From assembly GCA_913046825.1 (NCBI GenBank), contig CAJWTF010000028.1, forward strand, positions 1 through 31,900: a stretch of DNA of 31,900 bases. Direction: 5' to 3'. The stretch comes from an uncultured Rickettsiales bacterium (lineage in GTDB: Bacteria; Pseudomonadota; Alphaproteobacteria; UBA8366). Below the pieces are notes generated by a model, which ran no database searches, was not told the origin of the DNA, and saw nothing but the letters and a program-made list of their open reading frames with translations. This document shows, one piece after another, positions 8,795-17,470 of the stretch (positions are counted from its first letter, which is position 1; every line of letters starts with the position of its first letter). The position numbers and the translations under genes are program-made.

Positions 8795-9805
8795 ATGAGC
8801 GAGAGTGAAAAGCGGCTTGATACGGTGCGCTTGCAGGAAATAGTGCAAGGGTTCTGGCGCTCCGGGGCGTTGATGGCGGCAGTTGAGCTGGGGCTTTTCA
8901 CCGCTGTCTCGAAAGGAGCGGGCACCTATCCAGAAGCCGCTAAGGCACTCGACATTACGGAGACCAATGCGGAGCGGTTGATGACCGCCTGTGTGACGCT
9001 TGAATTGTTAGAGCTGGATGCCGCCGGTCGGATGTCGAATGCACCCGATGTGGAACGATTCCTAGTAGAAGGTTCATCGCGATACGCCGGTCCGTGGATG
9101 CTGTTCACCAAACCAAGCTGGAACGATTGGGGACAGCTTTCCGAGAAGCTCAAATCGAAGACGGTTGACCGTTTGGGTAAATATGGCGAGTTCACCGTCG
9201 ATAGGGCGCGCGAATACCATAAGGCGACCTATAGCATCGGCTTGGGAGCCGGGCGTCGATTTTCCCGCCACGTCGATATGTCGGGCCGGAAGCGGATGAT
9301 GGATATCGGCGGCGGTTCCGGCGCCTACAGTATTGTAGCGACGCAGACGTATGATGGGCTCAACGCGGTTGTCTTGGATTTACCGGCAGTAGCGGTCGTG
9401 GCGAAGGAGTTCGTCGCGGAGCACGGTGTGTCCGATCGCGTCGATGCCGAAGCCTGTGATTTTACCGCCGATCCGTTTCCGACCGATTGCGATGTTGCGG
9501 TGATGGCCAGTAACTTGCCGATCTACAGTCGGGAAATCGTCGGGCAAGTCATCCAGAAAGCTTTCGATGCCTTACTGCCGGGCGGCGAGATGCATCTGAT
9601 TGGGGAGACATTGGACGATGATCGTAGAGGTCCGGTCGGGCCGGCGCTCTGGGGTCTGAGCGAGGCGGTTATCGGAACCACAGGTCTTGCGCATACCAAC
9701 GGTGACTGTATCGGGTATTTCGAGAACGCTGGTTTTGCCGAGGTGTCAGTTAACGAATTCGTGCCCGGCGCGTTGGTTCGGGTTACCGGGAAAAAACCGG
9801 CTTAA
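8795..9805 (+). CDS. SAM-dependent methyltransferase, COMT-like
   Basis: The 336-residue protein has the two-part layout of plant-type O-methyltransferases: an N-terminal winged-helix dimerisation region (residues ~10-95, GALMAAVELGLFTAVS) and a C-terminal Rossmann fold with the SAM loop DIGGGSGAYS at 170-179 and the acidic LDLP at 194-197. Where COMT enzymes carry the catalytic His (LHDW-type segment), this protein reads SNLPIYSREI around 239-248, with no His. It may methylate by proximity, act on another nucleophile, or have a different SAM-dependent activity. Last gene of the thiolase operon, 9 nt after the VOC gene, with GAGAGAAG before the ATG. Confidence 0.87.
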   Translation: MSESEKRLDTVRLQEIVQGFWRSGALMAAVELGLFTAVSKGAGTYPEAAKALDITETNAERLMTACVTLELLELDAAGRMSNAPDVERFLVEGSSRYAGPWMLFTKPSWNDWGQLSEKLKSKTVDRLGKYGEFTVDRAREYHKATYSIGLGAGRRFSRHVDMSGRKRMMDIGGGSGAYSIVATQTYDGLNAVVLDLPAVAVVAKEFVAEHGVSDRVDAEACDFTADPFPTDCDVAVMASNLPIYSREIVGQVIQKAFDALLPGGEMHLIGETLDDDRRGPVGPALWGLSEAVIGTTGLAHTNGDCIGYFENAGFAEVSVNEFVPGALVRVTGKKPA

Positions 9806-9811
9806 TCGTGA

Positions 9812-10190
9812 TTAGTTGTGGAGAGGTAGAGTGAAGTGAAAGGTCGTCCCTTTACCGGCCTTGGTTGTAAAACCGATACTTCCCTGATGCTGCTTGACGA
9901 TCGCCTGACAAATCGCCAGTCCTAATCCTGTGGCACCAACCCGACGCGTATCAGAAGAATCGGCCTGAGTAGATTTTTTCGAAGATTTGTGACTGGAACT
10001 CTTCCGGAATGCCGGGACCATTATCGGTGACGGCAATACGGATAAAACTCTCTTGGGTCTCAGCGCGCATCTGAACGGTACCTTCCTTGGGAGAATACTT
10101 CGTCGCGTTCGATAGCAGGTTCGTCATCACTTAAAAAATGCGCGGTCGATCGCCGTAAATCAGCGCTCCTTCGCTGACCTGTGATTAAGC
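9812..10190 (-). pseudogene. Histidine kinase ATPase-domain remnant
   Basis: The minus strand reads as a HATPase_c domain in order. The N box is [17 protein letters not shown], followed by [14 protein letters not shown] (G1 box), QIFEKIY, then [18 protein letters not shown] (G2 box) and [13 protein letters not shown] to the stop at 9812-9814. An in-frame TAA at 10131-10133 replaces a codon in the RIF-VMTN junction. A frameshift near 9965-9980, at a homopolymer, separates FEKIYS from QADSSD. Upstream, SEGALIYGDRPRIF is still legible, but no H-box or sensor region is found before the hyuB gene. It is not a copy of the kinase remnant at 2060-3000, as the C-termini differ. Confidence 0.8.
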
Positions 10191-10246
10191 ATAATCGCAG
10201 GCAATCTGTTACCGCTCATTTCGAAGGTACGGAAGGATAAATGCCG

Positions 10247-11893
10247 CTATGAAGGCTTGTTGCTGGAAATATACCCATCCAAAAAATCAGCTTCGCGGGC
10301 TGCGGAACTCCGCTCTTTCGGGTCGCCGTATCCACCGGCACCGGATAGACGGATGCTGACAACATCACCTTTTTTTAAGTCTCGGATTTCCTTTGATCCA
10401 AGCGGTTCGGCATTGAGATGCGGGTTTAAGGTTGTCTCTCCCACATGGCCGGGCTCACCGCCATGCAAACCGTATGGTTGGTGTTTATGACGGTCACCCA
10501 ACAAGCTCAAAGTCGCGCAACTGTTGAGCAGTTCAATATCTTTCCGCACACCACAACCGCCGCGGTGCTTTCCGTCACCACCCGAATCCGGAATGAACTC
10601 AAAGCGTTGCACGCGAATAGGATTGTTTGTTTCGTGCACCTCGATCGGAATGTTGGAGCAATTCATGACCGGGCTCATTCCTTCCGGGCCATCACAATCG
10701 TGTCGACCGCCATATCCGGCGAGGATCACATCGTAGGCAACGAATGGCCGTCCGCTTCGGTCGTCGGTGCCGCCGATATTGGGATTGCTCCAATGCGAGA
10801 ACGCACCCATAGCGCGCTCGGGCATCGCTTTCGCCATGGCGCCGTTGATAGCGTCAAAGATACGGATTTGCAGAATAGCTCGTCCACCGCTTGGCGCCGG
10901 GAAGACCGGGTTGAAGAAGCTGCCTTCGCGGGCTGTGACCTTGATCGGCCGCATCCCTCCTGCGTTCTGTGGGAAGTGGGCATCACAAAAGACTTTGATC
11001 CCGAAAACCGCATAGGCACGGGTGTAATTGATATATGAATTGATGGCGGCCGGCACCTGATCGCTGCTGCGGGAGAAGTCGAGGGTGACCGAACCACTGA
11101 CAAAGGTGATGTCTACGGCGACCTTGATAGGGTCGGTATCCTCACCGTAATCATCCATGTAATCTTCAAAGCTGTAGGTCCCGTCCGGTACCTTGGCGAG
11201 GGCCTCACGCATGTGCGCCTCGGTGCTATCCAAGATCACGTCATGCGCGCGCTCAATGAGTTCCGTGCCGTGATCGCAATGTAATTGGCAGAGCCGTTCC
11301 ACCGCCGTCAGGTTAGCGCCATGTTGCGCGCCGAGATCGCCGCGGACCTTATCGGGCATGCGCACATTGCCGAGGATGATCCGCATAATGTCTTCATCGA
11401 ACGCACCCTCCTTGACCAGTTTCACCGGCAGAATTCGCAGGCCTTCCTGATAGGCCTCGGTCACGCCGTGGACTTTTTGCGATCCGGGCGCTGCGCCGCC
11501 AACATCGACCTGATGGGCCGAATTAGCGACATAGCCGATGATCGAGCCGTCGAGGAAGGCCGGCATGATTTGGAAGACATCGGGGAAATGCCCGGACCCC
11601 ATAAAGGAATCGTTCAAGGTGACGGAGTCGCCGGGTTTCAAGCTTTCTTCCGGGAAATAGTCACGCACGTGCTGCACAACATACGGCATGGAGCCAAGGT
11701 GACCCGGACTGAAATTTCCTTGGGCGATCATACGCCCCTGGCGATCAAAGATGGCGGTCGAGAAATCATCGCCTTCGCGAACTCCTTCGGAGAACGCTGT
11801 GTGACGCAAAGTGATGCCGAGTTCTTCGGCGATCGACATGATGCCGTTCCAAATAACCGTGAGGGTTAGTGCGTCGATATCTTTCGCGGTCAT
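10247..11893 (-). CDS. hyuB: Hydantoinase B/oxoprolinase family protein
   Basis: Large-subunit partner (548 residues) of the HyuA protein encoded just upstream. The pair would form an ATP-dependent amidohydrolase of the hydantoinase/5-oxoprolinase superfamily, opening a cyclic amide, or a related carboxylase. Family landmarks are visible: LTVIWNGIMSIAEELG near the N-terminus, REGDDFSTAIFDRQGRM, the PGDSVTLNDSF segment, HQVDVGGAAPGS, and a glycine-rich C-terminus (GGDGKHRGGCGVRKD, LSGAGGYGDPKER). Start and stop give a family-typical length. Its ATG overlaps the hyuA stop by 4 nt (ATGA at 11890-11893), a strong sign of coupled synthesis of two subunits. Confidence 0.93.
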   Translation of the reverse strand: MTAKDIDALTLTVIWNGIMSIAEELGITLRHTAFSEGVREGDDFSTAIFDRQGRMIAQGNFSPGHLGSMPYVVQHVRDYFPEESLKPGDSVTLNDSFMGSGHFPDVFQIMPAFLDGSIIGYVANSAHQVDVGGAAPGSQKVHGVTEAYQEGLRILPVKLVKEGAFDEDIMRIILGNVRMPDKVRGDLGAQHGANLTAVERLCQLHCDHGTELIERAHDVILDSTEAHMREALAKVPDGTYSFEDYMDDYGEDTDPIKVAVDITFVSGSVTLDFSRSSDQVPAAINSYINYTRAYAVFGIKVFCDAHFPQNAGGMRPIKVTAREGSFFNPVFPAPSGGRAILQIRIFDAINGAMAKAMPERAMGAFSHWSNPNIGGTDDRSGRPFVAYDVILAGYGGRHDCDGPEGMSPVMNCSNIPIEVHETNNPIRVQRFEFIPDSGGDGKHRGGCGVRKDIELLNSCATLSLLGDRHKHQPYGLHGGEPGHVGETTLNPHLNAEPLGSKEIRDLKKGDVVSIRLSGAGGYGDPKERSSAAREADFLDGYISSNKPS

Positions 11894-13962
11894 GAGCTCT
11901 CTCCCGTATCGATGCGGATCAACAGATGCCCTCGTGGCGTTCGTTCAATGGTATCACCTGGCGGCACGACGATAGTCGCATCTGGATCTTCAACAATTGA
12001 GGGGCCTTGGATGTCCTGACCGGGAGTTAGATCGGAGCGGCGGATGATCTCCGTCTCCAGCCAGCCGCCTGCGTCCGGGAAATAGGCGCTGCGTATTCTC
12101 CGGTCGGATTCTTCGGAAGAAAGCGATTCAGCATCCTGCCGATCTGTTTTGGTGGTTTCGATTGTTGCAACAAGATACCAGTCGACGGCTTCGACGGCGG
12201 CATCGTCGTCGCTGAAGCGGTGCCGTTTCGTATAAGCGGTGCGAAACGCGGTGTCGGCCGCCTCGGGATACTCCGGGCCGATATTTCCGGACGGTAACGG
12301 CACGTGAATTTCGAAGCCTTGTCCCGCAAAACGCATATAAGCGAAGCGAGACCAAATTGGCGTTCCAGGCAATGCCAAGCGCGCCAGGTCTTTTTGTACC
12401 CTCTCTTCAAGGTCATCATAGAGCGCCGAGATTGTCTCGCCGTTCGTTTCGTTCAATCGCAAAATTCTTGTCGTTGATGCATCGACGCGGGCGTCCGCGC
12501 GTAGCAAGCCGATTGCCGATCCGACACCGGCGTTTTTGGGGATAATGACTTGCGGGACACCGATCTTCCGGGCGAGGCGTGCGGCGTGTAACGGTCCCGC
12601 ACCACCGAAGGCGACCATGGCGTATCGTCGCGGATCTCGTCCACGTTCGACCGATACGATGCGGATCGCGTGCTCCATATTGTTGGTCGCCACGAGATGT
12701 ATGCCCCAAGCCGCATCTTCGGTCGTTAAATCCAGAGGGACGGCAATCTTAGTGGTAACAGCGGCCGCCGCTGCAACCTTATCAAGGGTAAATGCTCCGT
12801 CATTGAAATACTCCGGGTCGAGATACCCTAGGATGAGATTGGCGTCGGTGACCGTCGGCTCGTTGCCGCCATTGGCGTAGCACACCGGGCCTGGGTCCGC
12901 GCCCGCACTATCTGGTCCGACGGCAATGGTGCCCAATTCTGCACGTGCGATACTCCCGCCGCCCGCACCGATTTCCAGCAATTCGACGGCAGGTGTGTTG
13001 ATAGGGAGCCCGCTTCCGCGTTTGTAGCGAACGGGATCGATCTCGAAAGTCGGTGATATCGACGGTTCTCCCTCATCGACCGCGCCAAGTTTAGCTGTAG
13101 TGCCGCCCATATCGAAAGCGATCACGTGATCGAAGCCTTCTTCCGCACCCGCATCGCGCGCCATCAAGACGCCGGCGGCAGGGCCCGATTCGACGATCCG
13201 AATTGGAAACTCGCGGGCGAAGCCGGGCGAGACCAATCCGCCGCTCGATTGCATGATGAACAATTCATTGCGGAAGCCTTTGTCTGCTAACGCTTCTTGC
13301 AGTCGCGCGATATAGCGCGAGACGACCGGTTTAACGTAGCTGTTCGCAACGGTGGTATTGGTGCGCTCGTATTCCCGGTATTTCGGCGAGACTTCAGAAG
13401 AAATTGAGATGTCGATCGTCGGCAGACGTTCACGCAACCGGTCAAGAATTTGACGCTCATGGGCGGGGTCTGCGTAGGAGTGGAGCAGGGCGACGGCGAC
13501 CGCGTCGTACTGACCGTCTTTGACCCTATCGATGGCGGCATCTACGGAGCCCATGTCCAGAGGTATGACGCGTTCGCCGTCAAATCCCGTGCGTTCGGAC
13601 ACTTCGAAGATATCGCGGCGCTGCAATAGAGGAGCAGGTTTCGCCATATAGAGGTCGTAGGTTTCATAGCGCTTTTGGCGCCCAATGATCAGGATATCGC
13701 GGAATCCCTCGGTCGTGATCAACGCCGTGCGCCCGCCCTTGCGCTCAATGATGGCGTTGGTGGCGACTGTCGTCGCATGCAAGACGGTGTCGAGGTTTGC
13801 GGTAATTAAGCTGGTCGACGCTTCGAGGCGGGCCAGTCCATCCAAAACGCCCTGCGCCGGGTCTTTCGGCGTCGTTGGTACCTTTAAGATGTGAACCGTT
13901 TCATCGTCCTCGTAGACGAAGTCGGTGAATGTTCCGCCGATGTCGAAAGCGAGTCTTTTCAC
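11890..13962 (-). CDS. hyuA: Hydantoinase A/oxoprolinase family protein
   Basis: ATP-binding subunit of 690 residues with the actin-like/ASKHA fold. FDIGGTFTDF at residues 6-15 is the first phosphate loop, DMGGTTAKLG near 290 the second, and FGGAGPLHAARLARKIG near 455-470 is the family signature. Predicted to phosphorylate and hydrolyse a cyclic amide (hydantoin, 5-oxoproline or similar) together with HyuB; acetone and acetophenone carboxylase subunits share this fold. The start is a GTG at 13960-13962 with AGGA about 9 nt upstream; an ATG just before is out of frame. The pair forms its own (-) unit, opposite the thiolase operon. Confidence 0.93.
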   Translation of the reverse strand: MKRLAFDIGGTFTDFVYEDDETVHILKVPTTPKDPAQGVLDGLARLEASTSLITANLDTVLHATTVATNAIIERKGGRTALITTEGFRDILIIGRQKRYETYDLYMAKPAPLLQRRDIFEVSERTGFDGERVIPLDMGSVDAAIDRVKDGQYDAVAVALLHSYADPAHERQILDRLRERLPTIDISISSEVSPKYREYERTNTTVANSYVKPVVSRYIARLQEALADKGFRNELFIMQSSGGLVSPGFAREFPIRIVESGPAAGVLMARDAGAEEGFDHVIAFDMGGTTAKLGAVDEGEPSISPTFEIDPVRYKRGSGLPINTPAVELLEIGAGGGSIARAELGTIAVGPDSAGADPGPVCYANGGNEPTVTDANLILGYLDPEYFNDGAFTLDKVAAAAAVTTKIAVPLDLTTEDAAWGIHLVATNNMEHAIRIVSVERGRDPRRYAMVAFGGAGPLHAARLARKIGVPQVIIPKNAGVGSAIGLLRADARVDASTTRILRLNETNGETISALYDDLEERVQKDLARLALPGTPIWSRFAYMRFAGQGFEIHVPLPSGNIGPEYPEAADTAFRTAYTKRHRFSDDDAAVEAVDWYLVATIETTKTDRQDAESLSSEESDRRIRSAYFPDAGGWLETEIIRRSDLTPGQDIQGPSIVEDPDATIVVPPGDTIERTPRGHLLIRIDTGESS

Positions 13963-14214
13963 ATCTAAATCCTGATCCCGATTACGGTGTTAAGAAGCGT
14001 ATTGGTCTAAACGCTACATTCACCATGGTTCGCGTTATCACTATCGGCAAGGCCTGTGGGATTGTTATCGATGCTTTGTGGTAATAGTCGGACATCATGC
14101 CCACAACGGGACGATGCGTATTAGGGCAGCGGAAAATACGTGGCTCTCGATACGACCGCCAGTGACTACTAAAGCATCGAAATTCAAGGCCACACGAATG
14201 CTGATACGTAGGAA
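13963..14214. other. Intergenic stretch with no recognised feature
   Basis: About 250 bp between the hyuA start and the DUF427 remnant. All frames are broken by stops and no family could be recognised. It must contain the hyuAB promoter, but no convincing -35/-10 pair stood out. Confidence 0.4.
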
Positions 14215-14560
14215 ATGAATTTCGAACGCCATCTAGAACAGTTCCGGATTGAATTCGGCGGCGAAGTCATCGTTGAGCCCATGTAAGCCATGGTCATGCG
14301 AGAGACCTGGCATTTACCGACTTTCTATTTCCCGTGCCCCGATATCCGTATGGAAATTCTGAAGTCGACGAAACCCGTCACTCATTGTCCCTATTAAGGG
14401 GAACGCCAGCTATTGGAATGTAGCAGTCGGCGACGCCCTAGCGGAGAACGCGGCTTGTAGTTACGAGGCGCTGTTCGGCACCGTGACCGGCTAAGTCGCT
14501 TTCCACGAAGATAGTATAAATGCGTGGTTGGAAGATGGTGAACAAATCTTCGCTCTTAAA
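14215..14560 (+). pseudogene. DUF427 protein remnant
   Basis: From an ATG at 14215 the frame reads a DUF427 core: EFGGEVIVEPM, then ETWHLPTFYFPCPDIRMEIL, then the family hallmark THCPY. After a one-base shift near 14395 it continues KGNASYWNVAVGDALAENAA, then VAFHEDSINAWLEDGEQIF. Stops interrupt it at 14284-14286, 14395-14397 and 14492-14494. The C-terminus runs in frame into the adenylate cyclase remnant, suggesting a deletion fused two decaying genes. DUF427 proteins are small beta-rich proteins of unknown function. Confidence 0.8.
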
Positions 14561-15509
14561 GGCGCTGTTTCATCAGCGCGCGAAAACCCGTTTATCGATT
14601 GGCTCCTGCGGGAGGCATGGGAGGCGGCGTCCTCTCGCGAGTTGACCCGTCGGCTCGTCCAATGTCTGGGGCAAGGCGGTGTGCCTATCGGATGTCTTCG
14701 AATTACCATCCCCACACTGCATCCTCTGTTGGCGACGACGAATTGTTCCTGGTCGGAGAAGGATCCGGAAGTTGGACGTTTTGAGATTTTCCATGAATTG
14801 GCGCAAATTGATACGTTTCAGGACAGTCCTCCGCGCCGCATCTTCGACGGAATGGCTGGCGTGCGGCGGTGGATTGGCGCGGAAAGCTAGGACGATTTTT
14901 GGTCCTTGCTGATTTACGGGCGGAAGGGATGACCGACTATGTCGACATGCCGATGATCTCCTCCGACAGACAGATCAATGCGCTTAACATGGCGACTGAT
15001 CACCCGTCCGGTTTCACCACACCCATCGCCGACAGTTTGTCGCGAGAGGACTTCCTGCGTTATTTGAACTAATTCTTTGATTGCATACGGTGGTGAGGTG
15101 TTGAGATTTGTCGGCGATGCTGTGGTGGCCATCTTCTCGATTGAAGGGGGCGAAGTCGAGCAAGCCGCTGCGGCCGCCATCAACGCCGCGCGGCAAGCCA
15201 CGGAACGGATCGAAACTTTGAACGGCTCGGCCCGCTTAGGGGAACGTCGGCTCATCGACTTCGGTATCGGCTTGTGTGTGGGTGACGTCACATACGGCAA
15301 TATCGGTATACCGGAACGGTTGGAATTAACCGTGACAAGTGCCGCGGCCAACGAAGCCGTTCGGATCAAGGCCTTGACTAAGAAGGTTGGTGTCTCGGTC
15401 GTCATGGGTCGAATTCGCGGCGGATTACAACGGCAAATTAAAGCCGCGGGGCTTCCACGCGCTGCGCGGCGTTGGGCATGAGGTCGAGGTTTTAACCATG
15501 GCGGATTAG
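14561..15509 (+). pseudogene. Class III adenylate/guanylate cyclase remnant
   Basis: The N-terminal sensor-like region is legible (FIDWLLREAW, GVPIGCLRITIPTLHPLL, then after a frameshift near 14870 VLADLRAEGMTDYVDMP and INALNMATDHPSGFT). Part of the cyclase domain follows: DSLSREDFLRYLN, a stop at 15070-15072, FFDC, then GGEVLRFVGDAVVAIF and VTYGNIGIPERLELTV. After another shift near 15410 the last exposed part is FAADYNGKL, GFHALRGVGHEVEVLTMAD, ending at 15507-15509. The junction GFTTP-IADSLSRED shows a deletion that removed the linker and the first metal-binding Asp motif (FSDLR type); the second Asp (VGDA) is kept. Cyclic nucleotide synthesis is not possible from this relic. Confidence 0.85.
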
Positions 15510-15558
15510 CGGTGCTTTGCGTTAAACTGCGATAACCTTGGCCACCTTGGAGATACCG

Positions 15559-15948
15559 ATGACAACTGATCTGTTGATGCTCGTCTACTCCGCTGTTCTC
15601 TGCGTCTTGCTGGCGTTTCCGTATACACTGGCATTGATTGGCAGGGTTGGACCGTTAAAGGCGGTTAATTACCCGCAACCGACCCATGACGATCTGTCAG
15701 ATTGGGTGCAGCGCTCAAAGCGGGCGCATATGAATTTGGTTGAAAACCTGCCTGCATTCGCGGTCATTGTGCTCGTGGCACATGTGGGGGGCGCTGCGAA
15801 TCCGATGACGGCCATGGGCGCGCAAATATTTTTTTGGGCCCGTATTGTTATGGCGGTCGGCCATATCGGCGGTATTCCCGGATTGCGCTCTGTTTCCTGG
15901 TTCGTCAGTCTCGCTGGTCTAGTGACAATTCTGCTCCAAATCTTCTAA
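15559..15948 (+). CDS. MAPEG family membrane protein
   Basis: Integral membrane protein of 129 residues with about four hydrophobic segments (residues ~3-25, 62-82, 84-104 and 110-129). It carries the MAPEG signature RAHMNLVEN near residue 56. Eukaryotic MAPEG members are microsomal glutathione transferases and eicosanoid enzymes; the role of bacterial members is mostly unknown. The ATG at 15559 follows TTGGAGAT; the upstream TTG at 15538 overlaps no better SD. It begins 50 bp after the cyclase relic and 32 bp before the FAH gene, so it may lead a small operon with FAH and GST. A glutathione-related role would fit the nearby GST, but this is inference. Confidence 0.85.
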   Translation: MTTDLLMLVYSAVLCVLLAFPYTLALIGRVGPLKAVNYPQPTHDDLSDWVQRSKRAHMNLVENLPAFAVIVLVAHVGGAANPMTAMGAQIFFWARIVMAVGHIGGIPGLRSVSWFVSLAGLVTILLQIF

Positions 15949-15980
15949 GTTTCGAAAGCAGATCATTTAGGGAGCACACG

Positions 15981-16766
15981 ATGCGCTGGGTGCGGTACGA
16001 GGATATGGGCGAGGCGGTCTATGGGATCGTTGAGCGCGACATGGTACAACCCGTAAGGGGAAACCCTTTCGACGGCTATGAGAAACTCGGGGAGCCGCGT
16101 GCGCTCGACGGCGTGAAATTACTGGTGCCGGTGTTGCCTAAGGTATTTTACGCCGCTGGGCTCAACTATGTTGACCACATCATGGAATACGCAGCCAAAA
16201 CGGGCCGTGAGCCGAACATCCCGCCCGAGGCCGATGTCGGTTACCGGGCGAACAATGCCTTGATCGCGCATGGTGAAACCATCGTCATTCCGGCGGACGC
16301 GACCGAACGGGTCGAGTATGAGGCAGAAGTCGTTGTCGTGATCGGGAAGAAGGCGAAGAACTTGACCGAGGCGAACGCCCTAGATTGTGTGCTCGGTTAC
16401 ACCATTGGCAACGATATGAGCGAACGCACTTGGCAAAAGAGCGACCGCACCTTGTGGCGAGCTAAGAATAGCGACACCTTTAAGCCGATGGGCCCGTGGA
16501 TCGAAACCGATGCCAAGCTGGAAGACATGGAGACTATTGTGCGGGTGAACGACGAGGAAACGATCCGTTTCGCGACCAACAAAATGCTCTTCAGCGTGCA
16601 AACCTTCCTTGCCCGCATGTCGAAATACATAGAGCTGCAGCCGGGCGACGTCGTCTGGATGGGTACCGAAGGCAGCTCGCCCGAGGTCAAACACGGCGAT
16701 CAGATCGACATTGAGATCACTGGTATCGGCACACTGAGTAATCCGGTGGTGCGGGCGGGGCAATAA
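15981..16766 (+). CDS. Fumarylacetoacetate hydrolase (FAH) family protein
   Basis: Metal-dependent C-C bond hydrolase, hydratase or decarboxylase for 2,4-diketo acids and related catabolic intermediates. The 261-residue protein shows the FAH core: AAGLNYVDH near residue 59, metal ligands E114 and E116 in VEYEAEVVVVIG, and D145 in GNDMSERTWQ. The C-terminal GDVVWMGTEG and GDQIDIEITGIG segments are also typical. The ATG at 15981 follows TTTAGGGAG; the frame is open further upstream, but that part overlaps the MAPEG gene in another frame. Together with the GST gene 37 bp downstream it may process ring-cleavage products, with GST acting as isomerase or scavenger. Confidence 0.93.
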   Translation: MRWVRYEDMGEAVYGIVERDMVQPVRGNPFDGYEKLGEPRALDGVKLLVPVLPKVFYAAGLNYVDHIMEYAAKTGREPNIPPEADVGYRANNALIAHGETIVIPADATERVEYEAEVVVVIGKKAKNLTEANALDCVLGYTIGNDMSERTWQKSDRTLWRAKNSDTFKPMGPWIETDAKLEDMETIVRVNDEETIRFATNKMLFSVQTFLARMSKYIELQPGDVVWMGTEGSSPEVKHGDQIDIEITGIGTLSNPVVRAGQ

Positions 16767-16803
16767 GCCCGCTTTGGGTGCGGCTCGAAGGAGAAATTAG
16801 ATC

Positions 16804-17469
16804 ATGCTGAAAATCTGGGGTCGCCCGACATCGATCTGCACGCAGCGCGCGCTCTGGACATTGGTTGAGGCAGATGTGCCGTTCGAATTGATATTGGCGA
16901 GTGCCACCATGGGGCCCAATGGACATATTTCGGGTGGCGGGCCTGCCTTCGGCTTCGTCAGTTCGCCGGAATACCAGGCCATGAATCCACATGGCACTAT
17001 TCCGACCATCGATGACGACGGCTATATTCTATGGGAATCGAACACGATCTGCCGGTACCTGGCCCAAACCTATGCGCCGTCGCTGTTCGACGGTGATGTA
17101 AAGACCTTGGCCCTCGGCAGCCAGTGGATGGATTGGACGAACGCGCAGCTCGAGCCCCATCTCCATACTCTGGTCATGCATCTCGTGCGCATGCGGGAAG
17201 AGGATCGGGATCCGGCACTAGTCGAACAAACCCGCCTGGAGATTATACCGGAGCTTGAGCGCCTTGACGCCCATCTCGCTGACAAACATTATGTCGCTGG
17301 TGAGAGTTTCACGGTCGGCGATATCCCACCCGCCTGCGCCGTCTACCGCTGGACGGTATTTGGCTTAGAGGGATCGGAGATGTCGAACCTGAATGCTTGG
17401 CTGGCCCGCGTCAGGGGACGCGAAGGTTTCCAGCGGCATATTGCGCCGAAAGAGAATCACTTGAATTAA
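16804..17469 (+). CDS. Glutathione S-transferase family protein
   Basis: Soluble GST-fold protein of 221 residues. The N-terminal thioredoxin-like domain starts MLKIWGRPTSICTQ, with a Ser or Cys candidate at residues 10-12 for thiolate activation. It contains the cis-proline segment NPHGTIPTI (61-69) and the glutathione-binding ES pair (78-79, LWESNTICRYL). The C-terminal helical domain includes FTVGDIPPACAVYRW. An insertion of about 20 residues rich in Gly (around 36-54) precedes the NPHG motif. Downstream of FAH on the same strand and ending 1 bp from the convergent LLM gene stop. Conjugation, isomerisation or dehalogenation are all possible. Confidence 0.9.
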   Translation: MLKIWGRPTSICTQRALWTLVEADVPFELILASATMGPNGHISGGGPAFGFVSSPEYQAMNPHGTIPTIDDDGYILWESNTICRYLAQTYAPSLFDGDVKTLALGSQWMDWTNAQLEPHLHTLVMHLVRMREEDRDPALVEQTRLEIIPELERLDAHLADKHYVAGESFTVGDIPPACAVYRWTVFGLEGSEMSNLNAWLARVRGREGFQRHIAPKENHLN

Positions 17470-17470
17470 A

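Noticed and set aside
10445..11869. Long open frames on the plus strand opposite hyuB (up to ~197 codons)
   Set aside because: They lie antisense to a well-supported family protein, have no SD or recognisable domains, and follow from codon bias of the gene beneath.
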